From NCBI GenBank assembly GCA_020059765.1, contig JAGVBM010000241.1, positions 1 through 11,556 of the forward strand: DNA of 11,556 bases, read 5' to 3'. Made by a program: the position numbers and the translations under genes. A model generated the notes under the pieces. The model made no database searches and was not told the DNA's origin. It saw only the letters and a list, made by a program, of their open reading frames with translations. Numbering within the stretch: position 1 is the stretch's first letter; every line of letters starts with the position of its first letter. This document shows, in pieces, positions 6,451 to 11,556 of this stretch. This stretch comes from Bacillota bacterium (GTDB taxonomy: Bacteria > Bacillota > Bacilli > Tumebacillales > Effusibacillaceae).

Positions 6451-6945
6451 TCATAGTTTTGGAAGCGGGGAAAGTTCCTTTTCGACTGCCAAGAGGCCGC
6501 GCATCGGCATATCGACGATCCGAAACCCGTTTTTCAGCCAGAACACGATGGCCCGGCTGTTGGCCGTTTGGACATGCCCCTCGATTGTTCGGATGCCGCG
6601 GCTTTGCATCTGGTTTTCGAAATGCTTGAGAACCTGCTTGCCAATCCCTTTCGCCTGAGCGTCGGGCAGCAGGATCAAGGCGCCGAAATAAGCGCGTTCC
6701 GGCGAATAGAGCGAATAATTGTAATAGCCGATCGGTTTGTTCACTCGTTCCACAATCACCGTTTCCTGACTGGTGTTCAGTTGATCTCGGACAAAACGTT
6801 CCGTCAGTGGGGTACCGATGGAATCTTTATACACCTGACCCATGATCTGCATTGTGCTCGAAACCAAAAACGAATCATCCGTTTCTTTCCGTTTGCGAAA
6901 TATCAAAGGACGAGCTTTCCGCACCTGTCTCACTTCCCCATTCAC
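6451..6945 (-). CDS. GNAT-family N-acetyltransferase
   Basis: 164-residue acetyl-CoA-dependent acyltransferase. Seen: N-terminal strand LIFRKRKETDD (14-24), a substrate region to about 80, the core beta strand FGALILLPD (87-95), the acetyl-CoA pyrophosphate loop QAKGIG (97-102, Q/RxxGxG/A), and the late motif NSRAIVFWLKNGFRIV (129-144). Start is uncertain: ATG at 6945 is only three bases from AGGAGG, while an in-frame GTG at 6933 is 11 bases away; neither spacing is ideal. The ATG start overlaps the upstream gene by 71 bases in another frame, so the two are probably cotranscribed and perhaps translationally coupled. The acceptor (small molecule or protein) cannot be told from sequence. Confidence 0.85.
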   Translation of the reverse strand: MNGEVRQVRKARPLIFRKRKETDDSFLVSSTMQIMGQVYKDSIGTPLTERFVRDQLNTSQETVIVERVNKPIGYYNYSLYSPERAYFGALILLPDAQAKGIGKQVLKHFENQMQSRGIRTIEGHVQTANSRAIVFWLKNGFRIVDMPMRGLLAVEKELSPLPKL

Positions 6946-7348
6946 CTCCTGGGCTTGAAGATTTCATTTCCTGTCTGACTTGTTCCAATGTTGTCCGCAA
7001 TGGATGAAATACGACTGCCGCTTCCGGAAATTCTTTCGTCAATTGACTCAGTACAGGCAGCAATTCCTCCACTTCGTGCAGCGTTAATTGCAGCAGCCGC
7101 CAGACGTCCGGTTCCAGTTGAAACAGCAGCCAGTAACCGGATTGCAAAATGCCGGAGGCCATTTTTTCGGCTGCAAACCGGAAATCGGTAAAAACCTGTT
7201 TGCGGCCGGACAGGTAGTGGATCAGCTGCGGGTCAAGCTCTTTCAACTCGGGCGGAATCGGGGGAATCGCGGCGACAATGCGGGCATTCCAATTGGCAAT
7301 TTGGGCCGCCAGGCTTGACAGGGATAGAGGTGTTTGCCAGGGAAACAT
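6875..7348 (-). CDS. Hypothetical protein, 157 residues
   Basis: I do not recognise a family. The first 125 residues look like an alpha-helical soluble domain rich in Leu, Pro, Trp and Glu (IPPIPPELKELDPQ near 29-42; LTLHEVEELLPVLSQLTKEF near 88-107). The last 30 are Ser/Gly/Glu-rich, polar and probably disordered. Start: three ATG codons in a row at 7354, 7351 and 7348; CGGAG at 7356-7360 is seven bases from the third, so 7348 is chosen. The 3' end overlaps the GNAT gene by 71 bases; the disordered tail is the overlapped part, so it may be a recent extension. Probably one operon with the acetyltransferase. Confidence 0.6.
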   Translation of the reverse strand: MFPWQTPLSLSSLAAQIANWNARIVAAIPPIPPELKELDPQLIHYLSGRKQVFTDFRFAAEKMASGILQSGYWLLFQLEPDVWRLLQLTLHEVEELLPVLSQLTKEFPEAAVVFHPLRTTLEQVRQEMKSSSPGGEWGSETGAESSSFDISQTERNG

Positions 7349-7360
7349 CATCATACTCCG

Positions 7361-7385
7361 TTCACGTCAAAGTGAAATGCACTTG
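7361..7385. repeat. Two overlapping inverted repeats, possible operator
   Basis: TTCAC-GTCAAA-GTGAA and AAGTG-AAATG-CACTT are perfect 5-bp inverted repeats sharing the AGTG centre, lying directly upstream of the ribosome binding site of the minus-strand gene at 7348. They could be a regulator site or a leader hairpin; short arms make chance possible. Confidence 0.25.
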
Positions 7386-7394
7386 TTTTCTATA

Positions 7395-7535
7395 TATACA
7401 GTTAATGACGCGTGCTGCAGATTGGTTCATCCGAACGATGCGGGACACCCACAGATTGCCGAGGCAATCCGAACCTGTTTGCAGGGAGTTGCGACGGCGG
7501 GGGCAAATGGCACCTTTCGGGAAGAATGGGCATAG
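7395..7535 (+). pseudogene. 3' remnant of an SGNH/GDSL hydrolase
   Basis: In the frame ending at TAG 7533-7535 the translation contains LVHPNDAGHPQIAEAIRTCL (7422-7481). That is the last block of SGNH/GDSL lipase/esterases, where HPN-x-x-GH carries the catalytic histidine and is followed by an IAEAI helix and the protein's end. Nothing upstream in any frame shows the GDSL serine block or the middle of such an enzyme; the minus-strand hypothetical gene begins only about 50 bases away. No ribosome binding site or start precedes the piece. It is therefore best read as the left-over 3' end of a deleted gene whose head was lost by rearrangement. The downstream Hsp20-like gene could once have followed that hydrolase in an operon. 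Confidence 0.5.
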
Positions 7536-7559
7536 GGTATTGACAGGAGGTCGTGGAGA

Positions 7560-8102
7560 ATGGATCACAATATGATGAATTCTTTGCGCCAGTTGGGGCA
7601 GATGGGGGAACAATTGCAAAAGATGTTTGGCGAAGATTTCATGAAACGAGTCATGCCAAACCCCGCCAACATGTCAAATGTGCCCAATTCACCCAATATA
7701 CCGGGGATGGGTCCGGATTTCTCCCAGTTTCAAAATATGTGGAACTGGCAGGATTCCAAGAATCCGCGCACCGATCTGTACCAGACCAGAAATGAGCTGA
7801 TCGCCGTATTCGAAATTCCCGGTTTGGAACGGAGCAGTGACGTCAAGGTGGGGGTCGAACCTTATCGGTTATACGTGAGAGGACAATACTCCATTCGCTA
7901 CTCCGGAGTAGCGGAGGACCAGTTTCACTTAACGGAACGGCAACGGGGTGCGTTTGAGCGGGACATCCCGCTTCCGGTGCGTGTCATTGCCAACAAAGCA
8001 AGAGCCTCCTATCGGCAAGGATTGCTGGAAGTGCGTATGATCAAAGACGAAGGCAGCAAAGGAATAGGGAAGAACAACTACTTGTCGATTGATTTTGAGT
8101 GA
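7560..8102 (+). CDS. Hsp20/alpha-crystallin-like protein
   Basis: 180 residues. N-terminal arm 1-65 is rich in Met, Asn, Gln and Pro (NPANMSNVPNSPNIPGMG, 34-51). Residues 69-162 form an alpha-crystallin-like sandwich: PRTDLYQTRNELIAVFEIPG (69-88) is the classic start, followed by VKVGVEPYRLYVRGQ (95-109) and FERDIPLPVRV (132-142). The tail ends in YLSIDFE, where LSI (175-177) resembles the I-x-I/V anchoring motif. Start: ATG at 7560 with AGGAGG nine bases upstream. Family members are ATP-independent chaperones; in spore formers divergent copies (CotM-like) are coat components. The Met/Asn/Pro arm and the following GerPC-like gene favour a spore role, by inference. Probably leads a three-gene unit to 8771. 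Confidence 0.82.
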   Translation: MDHNMMNSLRQLGQMGEQLQKMFGEDFMKRVMPNPANMSNVPNSPNIPGMGPDFSQFQNMWNWQDSKNPRTDLYQTRNELIAVFEIPGLERSSDVKVGVEPYRLYVRGQYSIRYSGVAEDQFHLTERQRGAFERDIPLPVRVIANKARASYRQGLLEVRMIKDEGSKGIGKNNYLSIDFE

Positions 8103-8145
8103 GTCGGCGGAGGTTCATCGGTAAAACCGGGTCGATCTTGTTTCG

Positions 8146-8163
8146 AGGAGGTGGTCGGCCATC
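8146..8163 (+). promoter_or_regulatory. Perfect Shine-Dalgarno followed by in-frame ATC
   Basis: AGGAGG at 8146-8151 is the best ribosome binding site of the area, yet the codon at the proper distance (9 bases) in the reading frame of the GerPC-like gene is ATC (8161-8163); no ATG, GTG or TTG occurs in that frame between the stop at 8122 and ATG 8206. A GTG at 8151 is within the site and in another frame. Confidence 0.5.
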
Positions 8164-8205
8164 CAAGCAGATTGGTATCAAGAAATTCTTCTTTTAAAGG
8201 ATCGT

Positions 8206-8580
8206 ATGGTACGCCTGGAGGAAGAACTGAAAAAACTGCGCGACGAATCAAGGTTTGGAAGCATCGAGTACCATATTCAAAACTTAACCGTCGAGAACAT
8301 TCAAAACGGAATTCTGGATTTGGGGGTTCATATGGGCAACGAACTGGATAAACGGATTCAGACAAACGCCGAAAGCAATCGGCTAACGGATGACGGCGAC
8401 CTGCCAGCAGCCGGGCCATCGGGCTTGCAGGATTTGGACAATCGTTTGCTGCAGACAGAAACTGATCTGCGGGAGGTGAAAGACCAATTGCAAGGATGGG
8501 AAGAACGCATTCGGCAAACGGAAGAACAATTCCATTCATTGGAACAGCGATTGCGCAATCTGGAGGTTTTGCATTGGTGA
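8206..8580 (+). CDS. GerPC-like spore germination protein (coiled coil)
   Basis: Resembles GerPC, a spore-coat-associated protein needed for nutrient germinants to reach their receptors. Seen: an N-terminal coiled coil (RLEEELKKLRDE), then SIEYHIQNLTVENIQNGILD (19-38), matching the family's IEYKFDQLKVERLEGTLNIG core, and a C-terminal coiled coil (about 74-120; LLQTETDLREVKDQL). From ATG 8206 it is 124 residues; AAAGGA lies only four bases upstream. The frame continues upstream as credible protein (WYQEILLLKDRM, GerPC-like) to an ATC at 8161 behind a perfect ribosome binding site, giving 139 residues; that may be the real start. Its stop overlaps the next gene's start. Identification is from remembered family pattern. 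Confidence 0.7.
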   Translation: MVRLEEELKKLRDESRFGSIEYHIQNLTVENIQNGILDLGVHMGNELDKRIQTNAESNRLTDDGDLPAAGPSGLQDLDNRLLQTETDLREVKDQLQGWEERIRQTEEQFHSLEQRLRNLEVLHW

Positions 8581-8771
8581 GAGTCGACTATCATATCGAA
8601 GGGCTGAAGTTGGGAAAGCTGGAAGGAACCACCAAGGTGCGCATTGGTGCCGTTATGCATGAGACGGATACGTCAGAGCAGAATGCGGAGGGTGAGACCG
8701 GAGACATTGATCCGGCAGAGCGGGTGGATGCGGAAGCTGAAGGGGGAATCAAGGAGTCGGAGTCTGCTTGA
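8574..8771 (+). CDS. Small protein with GerP-like core and acidic tail
   Basis: 65 residues. The first half, VDYHIEGLKLGKLEGTTKVRIGA (4-26), has the alternating pattern ending in v-x-IG seen in short GerP-type proteins and in the GerPC core just upstream; the second half is very acidic (Glu/Asp/Ala/Gly) and probably disordered. Start: TTG at 8574 is seven bases after GGAGG (8562-8566); GTG at 8577 (ten bases) is an equal candidate that trims one residue. Either start overlaps the preceding stop (TTGGTGA), indicating coupled translation with the GerPC-like gene. The last 23 bases overlap, on the opposite strand, the end of ytrI. A spore-coat permeability role is inference from context. Confidence 0.65.
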   Translation: MVRVDYHIEGLKLGKLEGTTKVRIGAVMHETDTSEQNAEGETGDIDPAERVDAEAEGGIKESESA

Positions 8772-8778
8772 TTCCCTC
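8742..8778. terminator. Palindrome holding both stop codons of convergent genes
   Basis: Arms 8742-8753 and 8767-8778 pair over 12 positions (one G-T), the core GGGAATCAAG/CTTGATTCCC being perfect, around a 13-base loop. The plus-strand gene's TGA (8769-8771) lies in the right arm and the ytrI TGA (8751-8749) in the left arm. No T run follows on either side, so it may act as a processing or RNA-stability hairpin rather than a classical terminator. Confidence 0.55.
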
Positions 8779-9207
8779 GACCCATATATGCAGGGTTTCA
8801 CCAATGACCACCGATTCGACGCGCAGCAGGTAGGGTTGCCTTTCAAAGGTGAACGTGCGGCCGTCAATCAAGCCGAAAACCACTTGCGGATGGGTTTCGA
8901 AATAACTGAGCTCCATTTCTGCCAAGGTACGCAAGCGGTCTTTTACATACTTGGTGATCGCCAGTTTGGTGAACTCATCGGGCGCTTTCGCCGTCACTTC
9001 GATTTTTCGGACTTTGCGCTCGATTTGCCGTTGTTTGTCGAGAATGTCTTTGTTGAGAATGTCGATCTCATCCTGCAGTTGGTTGTTTTCCGCACGGACT
9101 TTCGCCATTTGCAAGTACAGCAGTTCCACATCATGACCTTTGACAGCCAGGGTAATGGCGGCCCCCGCCACGATTCCGACGAGAAACGCCCCTGCGATTC
9201 GCTGCAT
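8749..9207 (-). CDS. ytrI: Sporulation membrane protein YtrI
   Basis: 152 residues: an N-terminal membrane helix (about 4-22, GAFLVGIVAGAAITLAV), a coiled coil (28-68, LQDEIDILNKDILDKQ region), then a beta-rich domain (EFTKLAITKYVKDRL 78-92 to the C-terminus). This architecture, the length and the position directly after ytrH match YtrI of B. subtilis, a sigma-E-dependent mother-cell membrane protein needed for efficient sporulation. Start: ATG at 9207, whose A is the last base of the ytrH TGA, with GAGG six bases upstream; GTG at 9210 is a possible alternative. Its 3' end overlaps the small gene on the other strand by 23 bases. Confidence 0.85.
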   Translation of the reverse strand: MQRIAGAFLVGIVAGAAITLAVKGHDVELLYLQMAKVRAENNQLQDEIDILNKDILDKQRQIERKVRKIEVTAKAPDEFTKLAITKYVKDRLRTLAEMELSYFETHPQVVFGLIDGRTFTFERQPYLLRVESVVIGETLHIWVEGIKQTPTP

Positions 9208-9548
9208 CACAATCCTCGTCCTTCAACGATCCACTTGATCAGATAATATCCCACTTGGCAACCGAGAAAGGCAGACACCAGCAGCAGGAACTGTTTGATT
9301 GCCGGTGAGAATTCCCCGCCAAAAATCCCGCTCCACATCGTGTCTCCGATTACTTTCAGCGGGTCCATCGTGCCGCCGATGGCGGCTACCAATGCCCAGA
9401 TTTTCAATTGATCGGCAAACCGCATCATGTACGTCATGGGAGGATTATGTGTCAGCAGAGCCCCAAACGCTCCCACCAATGAACCGCCGAGCACCAGCCC
9501 CAGCGCGACAAAAAAATCGAGTATCATGGTCGATAGAAAACGATCCAT
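9207..9548 (-). CDS. ytrH: Sporulation membrane protein YtrH
   Basis: 113-residue polytopic membrane protein, the same length as B. subtilis YtrH as I remember it. Seen: hydrophobic helix with LGLVLGGSLVGAFGALL (14-30), conserved NPPMTYMMRFADQLKIWALVAAIGGTMD, and a final helix pair (KQFLLLVSAFLG ... YYLIKWIVEG). The RxADxLKIWALVAAIGGT block is the family hallmark. Made in the mother cell under sigma-E and required for normal sporulation. Start: ATG at 9548, six bases after GGGGGGAG; the in-frame ATG at 9554 directly abuts that site and is too close. Overlaps ytrI by one base. A sigma-E-like promoter lies 22 bases upstream. Confidence 0.9.
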   Translation of the reverse strand: MDRFLSTMILDFFVALGLVLGGSLVGAFGALLTHNPPMTYMMRFADQLKIWALVAAIGGTMDPLKVIGDTMWSGIFGGEFSPAIKQFLLLVSAFLGCQVGYYLIKWIVEGRGL

Positions 9549-9569
9549 GCTCATCTCCCCCCTTGTTTC

Positions 9570-9599
9570 AGAATATGAATCAAGGAGGGACAACATGTC
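9570..9599 (-). promoter_or_regulatory. Candidate sigma-E promoter of ytrHI
   Basis: On the minus strand GACATGTT (9599-9592), 14 bases, CATATTCT (9577-9570): about 6/8 matches each to the sigma-E boxes (GTCATATT and CATACAAT-like) at the right spacing. It predicts a leader of about 20 bases before the ribosome binding site and start of ytrH, in line with the known sigma-E control of ytrHI in B. subtilis. Confidence 0.55.
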
Positions 9600-9636
9600 A
9601 GATTGTCCGGATCTTCTCCAGCAGCAGCTCGAGGGG

Positions 9637-10554
9637 TTAGTGAACGATCGTGCTGACTTCTTCCGATTGGGGGACTGTGGAATGATTCATCGTAACTACA
9701 AGAATGCCGATCAATAAAAGGATGCCGCCAACGACTTGTTGGTAGGACACCTCTTCAGCAAACACAAAATAGGCCAAGATCGAAGATCCGACAGCTTCGC
9801 CAAGAATGCTGACAGACAAAATGGATGCGGGTATCCAGCGGATCACCCAATTGAATATCGAGTGTCCCAACAGGGTCGGGAAAACGGCGAGAGACAAAAA
9901 CCATAGCCAATCGAGCGGTGGAGGGGAGAGCAGATTTTCACCCCTGATCCATACGTACAAAAACAAGGTCACGGTGCTCATGCCGTATACTAGGAACGTA
10001 TAAGTTCCCGAGTCGGAACGTGGCCGCACATATTGCCCGATGAGCCAATACACGGATACCAAAGATGCCGAGAACAGGGCCAGAAAATCTCCGTAAAGAA
10101 CACTTGGACCGGAAGAGAAATCTCCCCAACCGATTATGACCGAGCCAATGATCGCCAAGATTCCGCCCAGCCACGAGTTGCGCGACAAACTTTCTTTAAA
10201 AATGACAGTCGAACCTATAAAAGTAAAGAGCGGCTGCAAAGAAACCAAAACAACCGAACTGGCAACCGATGTGTATTGAAACGACATAAACCATGTAACG
10301 AAATGAAAGGCAAGCACGATTCCAGAAAGAACACTGAGAAGATAATCGCGTTGCGTCAGAGATCTTAGTGATTGACGCACTGTCGATCGGGTTGCCAATA
10401 GAAACGGGATCATTAATACAACTGTAAACAGCAACCGATAGACGGCTGTCAATCCAGGGGAAGAGGAGGATACTTTAACAAAAATCGCCGAAGATGAAAC
10501 AGACGCGACCCCGATCGCCAAAGCCGCGTACGGCGGAAAAAACGGCTTATTCAT
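9637..10554 (-). CDS. DMT-superfamily (EamA) transporter
   Basis: 305-residue permease with about ten hydrophobic helices in two EamA repeats: roughly 8-145 (starts ALAIGVASVSSSAIFVK; ends WLGGILAIIGSVIIGW) and 155-292 (YGDFLALFSASLVSVYW; ends VVGGILLLIGILVV). Both repeats have the usual closing G-G-x-L-x-x-x-G pattern and the preceding P/E (FKES; LGEAVGSS). The tail after residue 292 is hydrophilic. Members export amino acids, sugars or metabolites, or import nucleotide-sugar-like solutes; the substrate cannot be told here. Start: ATG at 10554, overlapping the regulator's stop by four bases (ATGA), so it is cotranscribed and probably coupled with it; the regulator may control this transporter. 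Confidence 0.9.
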   Translation of the reverse strand: MNKPFFPPYAALAIGVASVSSSAIFVKVSSSSPGLTAVYRLLFTVVLMIPFLLATRSTVRQSLRSLTQRDYLLSVLSGIVLAFHFVTWFMSFQYTSVASSVVLVSLQPLFTFIGSTVIFKESLSRNSWLGGILAIIGSVIIGWGDFSSGPSVLYGDFLALFSASLVSVYWLIGQYVRPRSDSGTYTFLVYGMSTVTLFLYVWIRGENLLSPPPLDWLWFLSLAVFPTLLGHSIFNWVIRWIPASILSVSILGEAVGSSILAYFVFAEEVSYQQVVGGILLLIGILVVTMNHSTVPQSEEVSTIVH

Positions 10555-11549
10555 GCGTGCTCATCCTCTCTGATCCCGTATTGTTTTATTTTGTAATATA
10601 AGGAACCGCGGGAGATGCCGAGCAGCCGGGCAGCGCTGGACTTATTTCCTCCGGTTCGCTTAAGAACGTCTTCGATTTTTGTTTTCTCCATCTCTTCAGA
10701 TAAACTGGTCAACGACAAGGAATCTTCGGCCAGGCCGGACAAGGTTTTCAATTGCAGTTCGGGAGGCAAATCGGAAAGTGTTAATTCCTTATCGTCGGAC
10801 AGCAGCACCAATCGTTCCATCAAGTTCCGCATTTGCGGGAAATTCCCCGGCCAACTGTAGGTGGTAAGCGCGGCCATTACTTCAGACGACAACTTGGGCA
10901 CCGGTTTTCCCATGACCTTTGCTGATTCTGTCAGAAACAGATGACAAAGCTCAGGGAGTTCTTCCCTTCTGTCCCGTAAGGGTGGAATGGATTGAACATA
11001 AAACGAGTAAAACAAATCTCTCATAAACTGACCGTTCTCCACCATTGCTTCCAAATCAGGCGAAGCGGAGGCGACAATTTGACATTTTAAAGGCACTGGT
11101 TGGGAACCTCCCACCCGGAAATACTGTTTTTCCCGGATAGCTGTAACCAGCTTCGTCTGCGTGGAGAGAGGCAAAGTTTGAATATTCATTAAATAAATTG
11201 CGCCGTTGGACGCCAGGTCAAGTTTGCCGGGTGATTCTTCCGCTTGACCGCCAAAGAGTCCGCCTTGGTAGCCAAACAGTTCGGATTCTATTAAACCGTT
11301 GGGTAAGGTACTGCAATTGAATGCAAGAAACGTACCGGACCGTTTTGAATTTTGCTGGATCATTTTTGCAAACGCTTCTTTTCCCACACCGGATTCCCCG
11401 AGCAGCAGCACCGGATAGAACTGGTCGTTGGTCTGACGCAAAAAGCGATTGATTTGTTGAAGCGATGAAGTTTGCAGGAGCGACTGATGATCCAAAGGAA
11501 ATCTGTATTGATTGCCGGATTTGACATACAGTTCTTCGCTTAATTTCAC
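10551..11549 (-). CDS. Degenerate sigma-54-activator-like regulator (AAA+ and Fis-type HTH)
   Basis: At least 332 residues; the frame is open to the window edge, so GTG 11549 may not be the start and a sensory domain may lie outside. AAA+ domain: Walker A GESGVGKE (51-58) intact. The sigma-54 loop GAFTGA is replaced by GLFGGQ (97-102). Walker B LDE is LMN (120-122), the arginine-finger segment FRxDLYYR is FMRDLFYS (175-182), sensor I AATN is ASAS (160-163) and sensor II GNVRE is GNFPQ (235-239). The C-terminal Fis-type helix-turn-helix is well kept (IEDVLKRTGGNKSSAARLLG, 292-311; RGSLYYKIKQYGI, 314-326). It probably binds DNA but neither hydrolyses ATP normally nor contacts sigma-54. It overlaps the transporter gene by four bases. 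Confidence 0.85.
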   Translation of the reverse strand: MKLSEELYVKSGNQYRFPLDHQSLLQTSSLQQINRFLRQTNDQFYPVLLLGESGVGKEAFAKMIQQNSKRSGTFLAFNCSTLPNGLIESELFGYQGGLFGGQAEESPGKLDLASNGAIYLMNIQTLPLSTQTKLVTAIREKQYFRVGGSQPVPLKCQIVASASPDLEAMVENGQFMRDLFYSFYVQSIPPLRDRREELPELCHLFLTESAKVMGKPVPKLSSEVMAALTTYSWPGNFPQMRNLMERLVLLSDDKELTLSDLPPELQLKTLSGLAEDSLSLTSLSEEMEKTKIEDVLKRTGGNKSSAARLLGISRGSLYYKIKQYGIREDEHA

Positions 11550-11556
11550 TGTGTCG

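Noticed and set aside
6114..6629. 171-codon plus-strand ORF overlapping the glycine-rich and GNAT genes
   Set aside because: It is the +1 shadow of the GC-rich glycine repeats, running antisense into the GNAT gene; no start signal and no protein-like character.
7529..7542. GGGTAT resembling a sigma-B -10 box before the Hsp20-like gene
   Set aside because: No GTTT-type -35 at the required spacing, and it lies too close to the ribosome binding site.
7315..7575. 86-codon plus-strand ORF before the Hsp20-like gene
   Set aside because: Arginine-rich shadow of the SGNH remnant frame, running into the Hsp20-like start; no ribosome binding site.
9595..9717. Plus-strand 40-codon ORF with AAGGAGG six bases before its ATG
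   Set aside because: Its ATG and Shine-Dalgarno coincide with the -35 box and spacer of the likely sigma-E promoter of ytrH, and its second half is antisense to the transporter's 3' end; the 40-residue product shows no recognisable pattern.

Overview
The window looks like chromosome of an endospore-forming Bacilli member; an Alicyclobacillaceae-type genus (Effusibacillus/Tumebacillus/Alicyclobacillus) is my best guess, made from protein character and moderate GC, not from any search. The reasons are strong AGGAGG-type ribosome binding sites, TTG and GTG starts, a recognisable ytrH-ytrI sporulation pair, a GerPC-like spore protein, and a c-di-AMP (ydaO/yuaA) riboswitch in front of a LysM/3D cell-wall gene.

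Layout. 1-864 (+): AT-rich alpha/beta hydrolase of the monoglyceride-lipase type. 883-2020 (-): class II aldolase/adducin-family protein with its terminator. 2182-3488 (+): likely operon of a 45-residue four-cysteine protein (TTG start), a YegS/BmrU-type lipid kinase and a two-helix membrane peptide. 3511-4635 (-): PgsA-like phosphatidyltransferase and a SAM methyltransferase, tightly coupled, then a long palindromic terminator. 4824-5760 (-): secreted LysM-LysM-3D protein under a c-di-AMP riboswitch. 5894-6376 (+): Sm-like plus glycine-rich protein. 6451-7348 (-): unknown protein and an overlapping GNAT acetyltransferase. 7395-7535 (+): 3' remnant of an SGNH/GDSL hydrolase. 7560-8771 (+): Hsp20-like protein, GerPC-like coiled-coil protein lacking a normal start at its best ribosome binding site, and a small acidic-tailed protein. 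8749-9599 (-): ytrH-ytrI with a sigma-E-like promoter. 9637-11556 (-): a degenerate sigma-54-activator-like regulator overlapping a DMT-family transporter.

How the parts may work together. Two themes recur: membrane lipid and envelope metabolism (lipid kinase, PgsA, LysM/3D protein under c-di-AMP control, lipase-like hydrolase) and the spore (YtrH/YtrI, GerPC-like, Hsp20-like, perhaps the glycine-rich protein). The most unusual points are the regulator at the right edge, which keeps Walker A and a Fis-type helix-turn-helix but has lost the GAFTGA loop, Walker B acids, arginine fingers and sensor II; the riboswitch lying directly against the ribosome binding site with no room for a terminator; the GerPC-like gene whose perfect Shine-Dalgarno is followed in frame by ATC; and a palindrome holding the stop codons of two converging genes. 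No tRNA, rRNA, CRISPR array, transposase or origin was seen.
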